From an uncultured Chitinophagales bacterium (GTDB lineage: Bacteria > Bacteroidota > Bacteroidia > Chitinophagales > JAHDHT01), in the NCBI GenBank assembly GCA_938023075.1, contig CALHDG010000256.1, forward strand, positions 1-36,020: 36,020 bases of DNA, written 5' to 3'. Shown in pieces: positions 1 to 10,401 of this stretch. Position numbers and translations under genes: made by a program. The notes under the pieces were generated by a model that had not been told where the DNA came from, did no database searches, and saw only the letters and a program-made list of their open reading frames with translations. Numbering within the stretch: the stretch's first letter is position 1; every line of letters begins with the position of its first letter.

Positions 1-512
1 ACAAAAGCAGCGCCATCGCCGGTTAAAGGAGTAGCCGTAAAAGAGGGCACAATGTTTTTCAAATTTTCTGTTAAATCGCCATTGCCTTGCCGCTCAATAA
101 CTTCAGCTACAAAATTGTCAATTGGTGCAACTGATGAAATGGCAGTACGCGGTCTTGAACGGGTTCCGGTTACCACGATGTCTCCTAATAAAATCCCTTC
201 CGACAGGGTAAAATCGGCAGATGTTTTTGCATTGGCACCAACCGTTAATAAACTTTGTTGAGTTTCGTATCCAATGTAACGCACTTCAATTGTCACGTCT
301 CCCGGATCGACTTGCAAAGTATATTTTCCGTCTATATCGGTACTTGCTCCATTGGTTGTACCTACTTCAATTATACTGGCTCCAACCAAGGGACCATCTT
401 TGTCGGTTATTACACCGGTAATAGTTGCCTTTTGACTTAATACAGTAAGGCTTATGCAGCTTAGCAGTATTATTAAGGTGCCTTTTGTAAAATCGTACAA
501 ATTTTTACTCAT
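1..512 (-). CDS. TonB-dependent outer-membrane receptor, N-terminal part
   Basis: Reading leftward from an ATG at 510-512, the frame stays open to the window edge for about 170 codons, so the barrel lies outside. Visible in order are a hydrophobic signal peptide ending near LTVLSQ (about residue 27), a carboxypeptidase-D regulatory-like domain (about 29-105, with the motifs ITGVITDKDG, GASTDIDGKYTL and YIGYETQ), then the beginning of the plug (DIVVTGTRSRPRTAISSVAPIDNF). This order is standard for TonB-dependent receptors of Bacteroidota, which import siderophores, cobalamin, oligosaccharides or peptides across the outer membrane using TonB energy. The missing part prevents naming a substrate. 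The plug start looks like a classic receptor rather than a SusC protein, and no SusD partner is visible on this side. Family assignment is firm; substrate is unknown. Confidence 0.9.
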   Translation of the reverse strand, partial: MSKNLYDFTKGTLIILLSCISLTVLSQKATITGVITDKDGPLVGASIIEVGTTNGASTDIDGKYTLQVDPGDVTIEVRYIGYETQQSLLTVGANAKTSADFTLSEGILLGDIVVTGTRSRPRTAISSVAPIDNFVAEVIERQGNGDLTENLKNIVPSFTATPLTGDGAAF

Positions 513-1075
513 CTTTTTTATTGGTTTTGTTATTAAAAGATTTTTTATTTATTTATGAGTATTGATTAAGTCTTCAAATATTTTTAATTGGGTAAGATAT
601 AAAATTATTTTTGTTTAGATTCTTATAAAAATTATGAAGTGGATTTTTTATTGAAATTCAGCCTAATCAAGTATGATTTCTATTTCAATTTACTTAGCTT
701 TTTACTATTAATCCGGTTAATCATATAGATATAAAGCGTTTTTTGTTGTAATATCAACGTCAAGTCCTTTTCCTTCGAACTCACCTACTTTGCAATAGGT
801 GGTAGTTGGGTTTTTTCATTCAATTCAAATTATGCTTTAAAAGGTATTTGATTTCTTATTAATTTTCATACATTAGTCGAAATGCAGAAATACCAAATTA
901 ATAACGATGAAATAATAACTTAAGGCATATCAACTATACTTTAAGGAATAATGAGAATATCAAAGTAAAAAATGGACAGTTTTTTTTGAATTATTCCTAA
1001 CCCTCCTTAAGAGTTTTTAATCGAGTAAAAAACAAATATTAAAATTGTTGAAATACTAAAAGTTGTAGATTAAAG
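513..1075. other. Intergenic region between divergent genes
   Basis: This AT-rich stretch separates the leftward receptor from the rightward DUF2520 gene and should hold both promoters. I see no convincing coding frame. The only strong structure is a hairpin with a T-run at 778-816, listed separately. A TAnnTTTG box lies at 606-613 on the plus strand, but its -33 partner is poorly spaced. Confidence 0.5.
778..816 (+). terminator. Orphan hairpin followed by T-run
   Basis: The arms AACT-C-ACCTA (778-787) and TAGGT-GGT-AGTT (796-807) flank a short CTTTGCAA loop, followed by GGG and six T (811-816). It looks like a rho-independent terminator in the plus direction, yet no plus-strand gene precedes it. 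It could end a small RNA, or it may be a chance palindrome. Confidence 0.35.
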
Positions 1076-1849
1076 ATGAAACTAACTATCAATTTGATTG
1101 GTGCTGGAAATGTTGCTTGGCATTTGAGTAATGCCTTAACCAATACAGACTATTCCATAAAGCAAATATATAGCCGTACTTTAAATAACGCACAGCGGCT
1201 TGCCAATACATTTGGCTATGAGGCAGTAAGAAAACCCGCAGATTTTGATGAGGCAGAAGCAATTATATTGGCGGTAGATGATAATCAAATAGAAGCAGTT
1301 GCCAATGAGCTGCCTAACCCATTTAACGCGGTGGTTATTCATACATCGGGTTCGGTTTCTATTGATGTTTTACAAGCACATCAACATAGAGCTGTGTTTT
1401 GGATGATCGAATCGTTAACCACCGGAAAAAAAGTGAATTATAGTAACATACCTATTATAGTACATTATGCTGATACCAAGGCAAATAATCTAGTGAATGA
1501 ATTAGCCAGAACCATCAGTTCGAAAGTACATATTTTGGCAGATACCGAACGACGGAAACTACATTTGGCTGCGGTGATGGCAAATAATTTTACCAATCAT
1601 TTATTTGGTTTGATGAAACAATACACGCATCAAAACAACTTAGATTTTAATCTTTTACATCCTATTATTGACACTACTATTGAAAGTGCTGTTGAAGGAG
1701 ATCCATTGAAATTGCAAACCGGTCCCGCCATTAGAAGAGATCATAAAACCTTGCAAGCTCATTTAGATTTACTAGCTCAAAATAAACCGGTGGCAACTAT
1801 TTATGAAGCACTAAGTAACAGCATTCAACAAACCCATAAAAACCTGTAA
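1076..1849 (+). CDS. Rossmann-like / DUF2520 domain protein
   Basis: A 257-residue protein. The N-terminus shows a Rossmann dinucleotide-binding start (INLIGAGNVAWHLSNAL, about residues 5-21) followed by a strand with ILAVDDNQIEAVANELP. The C-terminal half matches the helical DUF2520 domain found with this Rossmann domain (HLAAVMANNFTNHLF, then a stretch ending in LQTGPAIRRDH). The fold is that of F420/NADP-dependent oxidoreductases and pyrroline-5-carboxylate reductase-like enzymes, but no substrate is established for the family as far as I know. Its stop is six bases before the ATG of the KdsC-like phosphatase, so the two are probably co-transcribed. This pairing is, from memory, common in Bacteroidota. 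Cytoplasmic; no signal peptide. Confidence 0.85.
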   Translation: MKLTINLIGAGNVAWHLSNALTNTDYSIKQIYSRTLNNAQRLANTFGYEAVRKPADFDEAEAIILAVDDNQIEAVANELPNPFNAVVIHTSGSVSIDVLQAHQHRAVFWMIESLTTGKKVNYSNIPIIVHYADTKANNLVNELARTISSKVHILADTERRKLHLAAVMANNFTNHLFGLMKQYTHQNNLDFNLLHPIIDTTIESAVEGDPLKLQTGPAIRRDHKTLQAHLDLLAQNKPVATIYEALSNSIQQTHKNL

Positions 1850-1855
1850 CTGTCT

Positions 1856-2359
1856 ATGCAATTTTATGAACGTTTAAAAAAAATAACCACTTTTTGCTTT
1901 GATGTTGATGGAGTGTTGACTAATAGCAGTTTGCTAATTGCTGATGACGGAAAGTTATGGCGGACCATGAATGCCCGCGATGGTTTAGCCATGTTTATGG
2001 CACAAAAAGCAGGCTATAACTTATGTATTATTAGTGGTGGTAGCAACGAAAAAGTGGCAGATAGATTAAAAGGCTTAGGTATTAAAGAAATTTATCTCGG
2101 TGCATATAACAAGGTGGAAGTGTTAAAAACCTATGTAGAAAAACAAAACTTAACTTACGAAGAAATACTATATATGGGAGATGACTTAAACGATTATGAA
2201 GTCATACAAAAAGTTGGCTTAGCTACTTGTCCTGCTAATGCAACTGTTGAAATTAAATCTGTGGCTCATTACATTTCACCTCAAAAAGGTGGAGAAGGTT
2301 GCGTTAGAGACGTTATTGAAAAAACTTTGCGGTTAAACGACAAATGGTTTTATTCATAA
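1856..2359 (+). CDS. HAD-IIIC phosphatase, KdsC-like
   Basis: A 167-residue HAD phosphatase of the cap-less KdsC type. Motif I is DVDGVLTNS (nucleophile Asp at about residue 17, acid/base Asp two further), motif II is the Ser of IISGGSNE, motif III Lys lies in the KGLGIKEIY region, and motif IV is GDDLNDYE. KdsC removes the phosphate from 3-deoxy-D-manno-octulosonate 8-phosphate in the Kdo branch of lipopolysaccharide synthesis. The length fits the tetrameric enzyme. Related members act on other acidic sugar phosphates, so the substrate is inferred. It follows the DUF2520 gene by six bases. No other Kdo gene is adjacent. No terminator is visible before the repeat element that starts at 2403. 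Confidence 0.85.
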   Translation: MQFYERLKKITTFCFDVDGVLTNSSLLIADDGKLWRTMNARDGLAMFMAQKAGYNLCIISGGSNEKVADRLKGLGIKEIYLGAYNKVEVLKTYVEKQNLTYEEILYMGDDLNDYEVIQKVGLATCPANATVEIKSVAHYISPQKGGEGCVRDVIEKTLRLNDKWFYS

Positions 2360-2402
2360 TCGGAGGTTTCAAGGTTTGTCCTTATACTTTTAAACAAAAA
2401 AT

Positions 2403-2648
2403 ACAAGTTTATCTAAACAATAAAAGTAGTTGAAACTATTTTGATTTTTTTTGAAGCGAAACCTTGTAGCATGATAATAACGTGGGTCCCGCTTTCCGCT
2501 CAAATGCTGCGGCTCTGCTTCATAATCAACGCTTCAGGCAGCATAACCGCTGCAATCGGGGCTAGTTTAAAAACGTCGGTTCTTCGTAAAACAAAAAAAA
2601 CGGTGACATTCCAAAACAAGAACGTATCAACCATTTTGATAAACTTGT
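2403..2648 (-). repeat. MITE-like element, long version, copy A
   Basis: A 246-bp element bounded by ACAAGTTTATC (2403-2413) and its exact reverse complement GATAAACTTGT (2638-2648). Inside is the GC-rich hairpin core shared by all five elements here: on the minus strand AGCCCCGATTGCAGCGG, then TATGCTGC, later GCAGCATTTGAGCGGAAAGC, then GTTTCGCTTC. It lies in the gap between convergent genes. In the core direction it is downstream of the polyprenyl synthase. No target-site duplication is obvious and no transposase is present. The strand given is the one carrying AGCCCCGAT. Confidence 0.85.
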
Positions 2649-2704
2649 TGTTTTTTACATAAGTAGCAGTAGTAAATCAAAATATAAAATGTGCTGGTAC
2701 TTCG

Positions 2705-2794
2705 TGTCATTTCGAGTGAAACGAGAAATCCAACTTATAGTAAAAGGTAAATCAATTCATTAGGCAAGTTCTGTCCCTTCAGTCGAGATGACAT
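2705..2794. repeat. REP-like palindromic intergenic hairpin
   Basis: The arms TGTCATTTCGAGTGAA (2705-2720) and TTCAGTCGAGATGACA (2779-2794) are inverted repeats, 14 of 16 bases pairing, enclosing about 58 bases. It resembles the TGTCATTTCGA...TCGA(A/G)ATGACA intergenic repeat I remember as very common in Bacteroidota genomes. Sitting between convergent genes, it could serve as a bidirectional transcription stop, but it has no long T-run. Confidence 0.7.
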
Positions 2795-2802
2795 GATTTC
2801 AC

Positions 2803-3777
2803 TTACCGCTTCCTTTCTGTTGTATAGGCAATTAATTGTTGCAAACCGGCTCTTCCTTCATTATCAGGAAAGGTTTGTAAAATCTCTGCTGCTTCTTTTT
2901 CATATTGCTGCATCACTTTTTTGGTATACTCAATACCACCGCTTTGATGGATAAAGTCAATTACTTCGGCAACTTTACTTTTGTTTTTATGATGTTTCCT
3001 AATTAAATTTTTAATATGTTTTTGTGTAGCTTTCTCTGCTTTTGACAGGGCATAAATAATAGGTAAGGTCAATTTTTTTTCTTTGATATCAATACCGGTT
3101 GGTTTGCCGGTGTTTTCTTGCCCTAAGTCAAACAAATCATCTCGCATTTGAAAAGCGATACCTAGTTTTTCACCAAAAAGCCGCGCCTTTTCAATCAAAG
3201 TATCATCATTAGTAACAGAGGCTATACCAACCGAACAAGCCGAACTAATTAAAGAAGCTGTTTTTTGCCGGATAATATCAAAATATACAGCTTCATCAAT
3301 ATTGAGTAAACGCGCTTTTTCCATTTGCAGCAATTCGCCTTCGCTCATATCTTTTACGGCACTCGACATTATTTTTAATAATTTTATATTGTCAGAATCA
3401 ATTGAAAGTAATAAACCTTTTGCTAATAAGTAATCACCTACTAAAACAGCTATTTTATTTTTCCATAAAGCATTTACCGAAAAGAAACTTCTTCGTTTCA
3501 TCGAGTCGTCCACCACATCATCGTGCACTAAGGTTGCCGTATGCAGCAATTCAATTAAGGCAGCACCAATGTGCGTATTTTCGTTGATATCGCCCATCAT
3601 TTTAGCACAAAAAAATACAAACATCGGGCGCATTTGCTTACCTTTGGTTTTTACAATATAATAAGTTATTCTATCTAATAAAGGTACATTGCTCTTCATC
3701 GATGCTCTAAAGCGGTATTCAAACAGCTTTAATTCTTCTTCAATAGGAGCCTTTATTTTTGAAAGCGATAATGCCAT
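2803..3777 (-). CDS. Polyprenyl diphosphate synthase
   Basis: A trans-isoprenyl diphosphate synthase that extends allylic diphosphates with isopentenyl diphosphate, giving the side chain of menaquinone or a C20-C40 product. The first Asp-rich motif is DDVVDDSMKRR and the second is DDLFDLGQ, both magnesium-diphosphate sites; GKQMRPMFVFF is the upstream substrate-binding region. GKPTGIDIKEKKLTLPI follows as expected. From the ATG at 3777 the protein has 324 residues, the usual family length. I chose this start because MALSLSKIKAPIEEEL begins where homologues do; an in-frame ATG at 3792 would add five residues. Cytoplasmic. The product length cannot be read safely from the sequence. It runs convergently to the KdsC-like gene. 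Confidence 0.9.
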   Translation of the reverse strand: MALSLSKIKAPIEEELKLFEYRFRASMKSNVPLLDRITYYIVKTKGKQMRPMFVFFCAKMMGDINENTHIGAALIELLHTATLVHDDVVDDSMKRRSFFSVNALWKNKIAVLVGDYLLAKGLLLSIDSDNIKLLKIMSSAVKDMSEGELLQMEKARLLNIDEAVYFDIIRQKTASLISSACSVGIASVTNDDTLIEKARLFGEKLGIAFQMRDDLFDLGQENTGKPTGIDIKEKKLTLPIIYALSKAEKATQKHIKNLIRKHHKNKSKVAEVIDFIHQSGGIEYTKKVMQQYEKEAAEILQTFPDNEGRAGLQQLIAYTTERKR

Positions 3778-3891
3778 AATATAGTTGAGCAATATCTCAA
3801 ATTAATAGGCAATTACAAACTTTAGCTTGGCTTTGTTACTAATAAGGTTTCATATCTTTTGCTCCCTGTCTATTTTATACACAAGATTGTT

Positions 3892-3899
3892 TACTTTTG
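3892..3899 (+). promoter_or_regulatory. Candidate -7 box TACTTTTG
   Basis: Matches the Bacteroidota -7 consensus TAnnTTTG and ends nine bases before the ATG at 3908, which would give a leaderless or nearly leaderless transcript for the HAD gene. No well-placed -33 TTG was found, so this is tentative. Confidence 0.35.
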
Positions 3900-3907
3900 G
3901 TCGAATT

Positions 3908-4537
3908 ATGGAAAAAAAGATAACTGCCATTGTTTTTGATCTTGGTGGCGTATTTATAGATTGGAGCCCGCTTCGTGTTTATGTAGAAGCTTTTGATGGA
4001 GATAAAGAAAAAGCTGAATGGTTTTTAAATACTATTTGCACCATGGAATGGAACGAAGCTCAGGATGCAGGCAGAAGCTTAGTAGAAGGTACCAAGCTTA
4101 AAATTGAAGAATTTCCTCAATACGAACATTTCATTAGATTATACTACGATAAATGGGAAGATATGTTAACGGGTTTAATTGATGATTCTATAGACTTGCT
4201 TCAACGTTTAGCGTCTCAAAATCAACATCAATTATTTGCACTAACAAATTGGAGTGCCGAAACCTTTCCTATTGCTTTACAACGATATCCTTTTTTACAA
4301 ATATTTGAAGAAATAGTAGTTTCTGGAAAAGTGAACATGCGAAAACCATTCCCTGAAATTTATCAATATAGTTTACAACAGTTTAATATTGCAGCCAGCA
4401 ATACCCTCTTTATTGATGATAACTTGCGAAATGTGGAAGCTGCCCGAAAAGAAGGAATTGAATCTATTCATTTTGTTACGCCAACCCAATTGGAACAAGA
4501 ATTAATGGCATTGAATGTTCTTAATTTCAAACATTAA
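3908..4537 (+). CDS. HAD-IA family phosphatase (YihX-like)
   Basis: A 209-residue HAD hydrolase. Motif I reads FDLGGVFIDW: the nucleophilic Asp is followed by LGG, as in YihX (alpha-D-glucose-1-phosphatase) relatives. Motif II is LTNWSAETFP, motif III the Lys of MRKPFPEIY, and motif IV FIDDNLRNVEAA. The region between motifs I and II forms the small helical cap of type IA enzymes. I start at ATG 3908 because the MEKKITAIVFDLGG start places motif I near residue 10, as in the family. The open frame extends to 3827, but that stretch looks non-coding. The substrate is probably a small sugar phosphate; it is not determined. The gene stands alone between the divergent synthase and the surface-protein gene. 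Confidence 0.85.
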   Translation: MEKKITAIVFDLGGVFIDWSPLRVYVEAFDGDKEKAEWFLNTICTMEWNEAQDAGRSLVEGTKLKIEEFPQYEHFIRLYYDKWEDMLTGLIDDSIDLLQRLASQNQHQLFALTNWSAETFPIALQRYPFLQIFEEIVVSGKVNMRKPFPEIYQYSLQQFNIAASNTLFIDDNLRNVEAARKEGIESIHFVTPTQLEQELMALNVLNFKH

Positions 4538-4837
4538 AATTTTATGTTAATTGATTTTTGTAAAAACGTGATTGTATAAACGAAACTGCACTCATAACAT
4601 ACATAAAAAAACATGTATATTACATTGGCATTTCAAATAAAAATCATTAATTATTGGTTGAATATGTTTCATATAAGATAAGCACATTTTAAAATATCAA
4701 ATTCAACCTTACAAAAAATTAGAACAAGTAAGAATAAGACAATAATTGGGCGATATATGTAAGCATTTCATAATGCTGGTTTCAATTAATAATTTATATT
4801 TGTGGAGATTTAAGTTAAATCAATCCAATTATTGTTT
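4538..4837. other. Intergenic upstream region of the surface-protein gene
   Basis: About 300 AT-rich bases without a coding frame. Apart from the candidate -7 box at 4795-4802, I see no hairpin or repeat that stands out, and no clear terminator for the upstream HAD gene. Confidence 0.4.
4795..4802 (+). promoter_or_regulatory. Candidate -7 box TATATTTG
   Basis: Exact TAnnTTTG match 35 bases before the ATG at 4838. The -33 region is unconvincing. It would give a leader of roughly 30 bases for the repeat surface protein. Confidence 0.4.
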
Positions 4838-7800
4838 ATGAAAAGATTAATGTATTTTATTGCTCTAATTATCCCATTTACCTTTTTTAGTTTTTCCACT
4901 TTTAGTCAATGTGATATTAATGCGGGTTGTGCAAGCACCCCCATTTTAACAATTGATCCGCCAACATTTGATGTAGCTACTTCTACCATAATTTTAGACA
5001 ACATCTCTTTTGGTGAATTTGAATGTACAGCTACTTTTTATCAATCTGGTATAGTCGTGTATATTTATCAATTATTACCTAATGGAAATAGAATGGAATT
5101 GTGTAATGTAGTAAATCCTGCCCCTTATAATATAGTGGGGAGTGCCGCCTTCGGTTTTGGACAAACAAGCTTTTGCGGATCGGGAACCATCAATATAGGA
5201 ACTATACCGATTGGTCCGGGTGAAGGCTTCGAAGCTTGCGATGGTGCATTATTGGAGGTTGAGGCAGTATTGTTCGTAACCGATAACATGATGTTTGATT
5301 CTGCTTTAGCTTCCGTCTATTCAGAATTAAGTGCTAATGAATTTATCTCAATAGATCTCGGCACAATTGAAATAGATATAAACAACGAATTTCCAGCAAA
5401 TGGAGCACCCTTAACTTCTGCAATTATTAATGAATTTGCTACTGGCTCAAATGGACCTATAACAGCTAACTGTGGCGAAGATGTAGATTTATATGTAGAA
5501 GGCTTAAGTAGATTAGCGAATTGTTTGCCTTATGATGATATATCTACAGGCATCGCCTCTGAGTTGAGTAATGAATTATATTATACTGTTAATGGAGGAG
5601 CTCCTGTTTTTGTGGCAAATACTGCAACAGGTGCAGCTGGAGGACAATTAACCGGTCCTGACCCTGCTCTCGGTGGTAATTGCTATGCCGGCATTTTAAC
5701 CACCTCAGATAATCCTTATACATTTGAATGGGCTAATTTAGATCCTAATTTATGTGATGGTTCAACTGTAGTTGTAACCATTACAACAACTGATATATTT
5801 ACAGGTGTTACCCTGTCAGATGAAATTACGATTAATTATACTGGCGCAGCATGTCAATCTTGTGGAGTGCAAGGTTGTACCGATATGACTGCATGCAACT
5901 TTAATCCGGCAGCAACCGAAGACGATGGCTCGTGCATACCACAGCCAACTTGTAACACCGATCCTTGTGCGGGAGATGTAGAAATTGTCAATCCGAATGA
6001 TGCTTGTGTTTGTATAGTTGATACACCTCAGGTTTTAGGTTGTACCGATGCAACGGCGTGTAATTATAATGCATCAGCAAATTGTGATGATGGTAATTGT
6101 TTATCCGTTCCAACTTGCAACATCGATCCTTGTATGGGCGATATAGAAATTATTGATCCGAATGATGCTTGTGCTTGTATAGTGGATACACCACAGGTTT
6201 TAGGTTGTACCGATGCAACGGCGTGTAACTATAGTGCTACAGCAAATTGTGATGATGGTTCTTGTGATGCTGGTAATGCCGCTTGTGCCGATCCTTGTAA
6301 TCCGGTAATGGGTTGTACCGATGCTACCGCTTGTAACTTTGATGCGGCGGCATGTGTTGATGACGGTTCTTGCGCTGCACCTCCTTGTAATCCTGGTTGT
6401 ACTGATCCTTGTGCCCCTAATTACGATATCACTGCCGATGAAGATGATGGTTCTTGTATGCCATATGATGATACTTGTAATACCGATTGTGCAGCAGGTC
6501 CATTTGGTGGTACTTGGGATGCCACAACTTGCGCTTGTATTAACGAAACCACGCCGGTAAATGGTTGTACCGATGTTGCTTTTTGTGAATATAATCCTGC
6601 AGCCAACTGTGATGATGGTAGCAGTTGTGTAACTCTAAATCAAGATCCTGGTTGTAATGATGGCGATTGTACTAATGGTTTAGAATCTTGGGATAGTACA
6701 ACTTGTTCTTGTATTACCAGTCCACCAACAGGTATCAATGGTTGTACTGATGCTGCTTTTTGCGAATATGACCCTAATGCAGATTGTGATGATGGTTCTT
6801 GTATTACTGTTTTACCAGTTGCTGCAACCATTGCTGGTGGTCCCTTTTCATTCTGTGTAGGCGATGGTATTCCAGATTTTGTCTCTGGTATTACTGTTAC
6901 AGGAGGAACTGGAGCAAATACTGCTTGGGTTATTACAGATGATGCATTAAATATTTTAGGTTTACCGGGCATGCCGGGTGAAGTTGATTTTGATGGAGCC
7001 GGTTTTGGAACCTGCTTAATATGGTACCTTACTTTCGAAGATATTACCGGAGCAGAAGTTGGCATGAATGCAGCCAATTTAAGCGGGTGCTTTGCACTTT
7101 CCAATTCTATTGAGGTAATTAGGGAAGATTGTACAGACCCATGTACCGCTTCAGCTGCCACAATTGCCGGTGGTCCGTTCCAATTTTGTGTGGGCGATGG
7201 TTCGCCTGACTTTGTTTCTGGTATTACAGTTTCTGGTGGAAGTGGCGCGAATTCAGCTTGGGTAATTACAGATGATCAATTAAATATTCTCGGTTTACCA
7301 GGTATGCCCGGCGAGGTAGATTTTGATGGAGCCGGTTTTGGAACCTGCTTAATATGGTATGTTACTTTTGATGATATTGCCGGAGCAGAAGTTGGCATGA
7401 ATGCAGCCGATTTAACCGGATGCTTTGCGTTATCTAATTCAATAGAAGTACTTAGAGAAGATTGTGGACCTTGTGAGGAAGAAATTACAGGAGCCATTAC
7501 TGTACCTGATGAAGGATGTGATGTGAGTGGAATAACCATTTCCATTATTGCGCCAGACAATACCATCATTAATGTAGTTACAGCAGCAGATGGAACGTTC
7601 TCCGTTCCGGGAGGACCTTTTCCTTGTGGAACTTATACGGCAGCATTTTTTGATCCGAGTGAAGTGCCGGCGTGTTATGCGGAAACCGGTTCAACAGAGC
7701 CAATCAATTTTGAATTAGATGGAAACGATGAAGGCAATAATGATTTTGAATTTGTTTCCAATCCCGCTATACCAACCTTATCGCAGTGGGGCTTAATTGT

Positions 7801-7876
7801 TTTAGCCTTATTGTTAATGAGTATTGGAGGCATTCAATTATTTGCTTCCAATGGGCGTTTTGCGGTTAGAATCTAA
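4838..7876 (+). CDS. Cys-rich repeat surface protein with IPTL-CTERM
   Basis: A 1012-residue secreted protein. The ATG at 4838 is preferred over an in-frame TTG at 4832 because it begins the signal peptide MKRLMYFIALIIPF, cleaved near FSQC. Residues about 25-345 are an unrecognised extracellular region. About 345-665 hold seven acidic Cys units of the form GCTDATACNYN...CDDGSC, a repeat common in secreted Bacteroidota proteins and possibly calcium-binding. About 665-880 contain two copies of a module of about 100 residues (GGPFxFCVGDG, WVITDDxLNILGLP, VDFDGAGFGTCLIWY, GCFALSNSIEV). A prealbumin-like domain follows. The tail IPTLSQWGLIVLALLL plus a short basic end is an IPTL-CTERM sorting signal. 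No sortase-like processing enzyme is in the window. It probably sits on the cell surface as an adhesin or matrix protein; ligand unknown. Confidence 0.85.
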   Translation: MKRLMYFIALIIPFTFFSFSTFSQCDINAGCASTPILTIDPPTFDVATSTIILDNISFGEFECTATFYQSGIVVYIYQLLPNGNRMELCNVVNPAPYNIVGSAAFGFGQTSFCGSGTINIGTIPIGPGEGFEACDGALLEVEAVLFVTDNMMFDSALASVYSELSANEFISIDLGTIEIDINNEFPANGAPLTSAIINEFATGSNGPITANCGEDVDLYVEGLSRLANCLPYDDISTGIASELSNELYYTVNGGAPVFVANTATGAAGGQLTGPDPALGGNCYAGILTTSDNPYTFEWANLDPNLCDGSTVVVTITTTDIFTGVTLSDEITINYTGAACQSCGVQGCTDMTACNFNPAATEDDGSCIPQPTCNTDPCAGDVEIVNPNDACVCIVDTPQVLGCTDATACNYNASANCDDGNCLSVPTCNIDPCMGDIEIIDPNDACACIVDTPQVLGCTDATACNYSATANCDDGSCDAGNAACADPCNPVMGCTDATACNFDAAACVDDGSCAAPPCNPGCTDPCAPNYDITADEDDGSCMPYDDTCNTDCAAGPFGGTWDATTCACINETTPVNGCTDVAFCEYNPAANCDDGSSCVTLNQDPGCNDGDCTNGLESWDSTTCSCITSPPTGINGCTDAAFCEYDPNADCDDGSCITVLPVAATIAGGPFSFCVGDGIPDFVSGITVTGGTGANTAWVITDDALNILGLPGMPGEVDFDGAGFGTCLIWYLTFEDITGAEVGMNAANLSGCFALSNSIEVIREDCTDPCTASAATIAGGPFQFCVGDGSPDFVSGITVSGGSGANSAWVITDDQLNILGLPGMPGEVDFDGAGFGTCLIWYVTFDDIAGAEVGMNAADLTGCFALSNSIEVLREDCGPCEEEITGAITVPDEGCDVSGITISIIAPDNTIINVVTAADGTFSVPGGPFPCGTYTAAFFDPSEVPACYAETGSTEPINFELDGNDEGNNDFEFVSNPAIPTLSQWGLIVLALLLMSIGGIQLFASNGRFAVRI

Positions 7877-8045
7877 AATCAATAACTAATAACTTAAGGT
7901 TTTGGTAATAAAATAAATGCTGTTCCAATGGAACCTGTTCTATTGTATCTGCTAAAGTAGGAGTAAGGCAATTTTGCTACAACATGTGATCAGGTTCACT
8001 TGTATGATTTATTGCTTTATAATTTTAAGTTAGTTGATTTAATGT

Positions 8046-8295
8046 GACAAGTTTATCAAAGTGGTTGATACTTGCTTGTTTAGAATTGTCACTGTTTTTT
8101 TCTTTCAACGCAGCACCGAAGTTTTTAAACTAGCCCCGATTGCAGCGGTTATGCTGCCTGAAGCGCAAGATTTTGAAGCGTTGGCGCAGCATTTGAGCGG
8201 AAAGCGGGACCAAGGTTATTATAATGCTACAAAGTTTCGCTTCAAAAAAAATCAATGCAAAAGTGTCAGTACTTTATGGTTTAGATAAACTTGTC
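8046..8295 (+). repeat. MITE-like element, long version, copy B
   Basis: A 250-bp element with perfect 12-bp terminal inverted repeats: GACAAGTTTATC at 8046-8057 and GATAAACTTGTC at 8284-8295. The similarity of the ends continues imperfectly inward (GTTGATACTT on one side, ACTGACACTT on the opposite strand of the other). The core AGCCCCGATTGCAGCGG lies on the plus strand from about 8130. The element starts 170 bases after the stop of the IPTL-CTERM gene and reads in the same direction. It is the best preserved copy of the long version. Confidence 0.9.
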
Positions 8296-8392
8296 AACTT
8301 TTATGAATCAAAAACTTCTACCGAAACTTGAGTTAATAAGATAAGTATAGTATGAAATTTTTGTTCATGAATAAATCAGATAACAATTTAAC

Positions 8393-10059
<1,667 letters not shown>

Positions 10060-10077
10060 GTCATCTGATTTAAATGA

Positions 10078-10105
10078 AAATACAAAAAATTAGTATTTGT
10101 TTTTT
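10078..10105 (+). terminator. Weak terminator after the ABC-F gene
   Basis: AAATAC (10078-10083) pairs with GTATTT (10093-10098), followed by GTTTTTT. The stem is only six AU-rich pairs, so termination here is plausible but weak. Confidence 0.35.
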
Positions 10106-10341
10106 CAACGTATCTATTTATTTCTACAACTTTCTTCAGCCATAAAATTTCCTGATGTAGCATCATTTTGAATGACTATATGTTTTCAGAAGCCTGTATA
10201 AAACCGGTATCTTTTGTTTCTTTTATAGCATAAGAGAAATCCAAGCTCTATTTTCGAAAATCAACACTTCCAGCAGTATAGTTCGCAATATAGCATGCAA
10301 TGTTTTTGCATTAAGAATGATGAGAAAAACGACAACACAAT

Positions 10342-10377
10342 AAAAAAAGCATAACAGTTGTGATACTGCTATGCTTT
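10342..10377 (-). terminator. Rho-independent terminator of the S9 peptidase gene
   Basis: On the minus strand AAAGCATA-GCAG pairs with CTGT-TATGCTTT, followed by a run of seven T. It lies 25 bases beyond the stop codon of the peptidase gene. Confidence 0.8.
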
Positions 10378-10401
10378 CAAATTTAATATTCTGTTGAATC
10401 T

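Larger units (their letters stand above)
10060..10401. other. Intergenic region between convergent genes
   Basis: It contains a weak AU-only hairpin after the ABC-F gene (10078-10105) and a strong terminator for the leftward peptidase (10342-10377). Between them I see no supported gene. Short protein-like fragments on the minus strand are interrupted by stops and are treated under rejected items. Confidence 0.5.

Noticed and set aside
2441-2662. Open frame of 73 codons over element A
   Set aside because: It reads the element in the opposite strand from the frames in copies B and C, and no equivalent frame is kept in the other copies.
6640-7161. Long opposite-strand frames inside the two repeat surface-protein genes (also 7276-7569, 20313-21260, 22793-23789)
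   Set aside because: They are repeated only because the coding repeats beneath them are repeated. Their composition is low-complexity Ser/Pro/Ala, without start context, and the real frame carries signal peptides and sorting domains.
8061-8288. Open frame through element B, with the peptide VFKLAPIAAVMLPEA also seen in element C (19085-19279)
   Set aside because: The shared peptide is a by-product of the repeated DNA. In copy A the spacing after the CTGAAGCG segment is one base shorter (28 instead of 29), which breaks the frame, and the short-version elements do not keep it either. Inverted ends and a hairpin core explain the conservation better.
10108-10320. Minus-strand fragments that look protein-like (NIACYIANYTAGSVDF, SYAIKETKDTGFIQASENI)
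   Set aside because: They are separated by an in-frame TAG, end in another stop, and continue only after a frame change. I cannot match them to a family, and short runs like these arise by chance, so I do not call a pseudogene.
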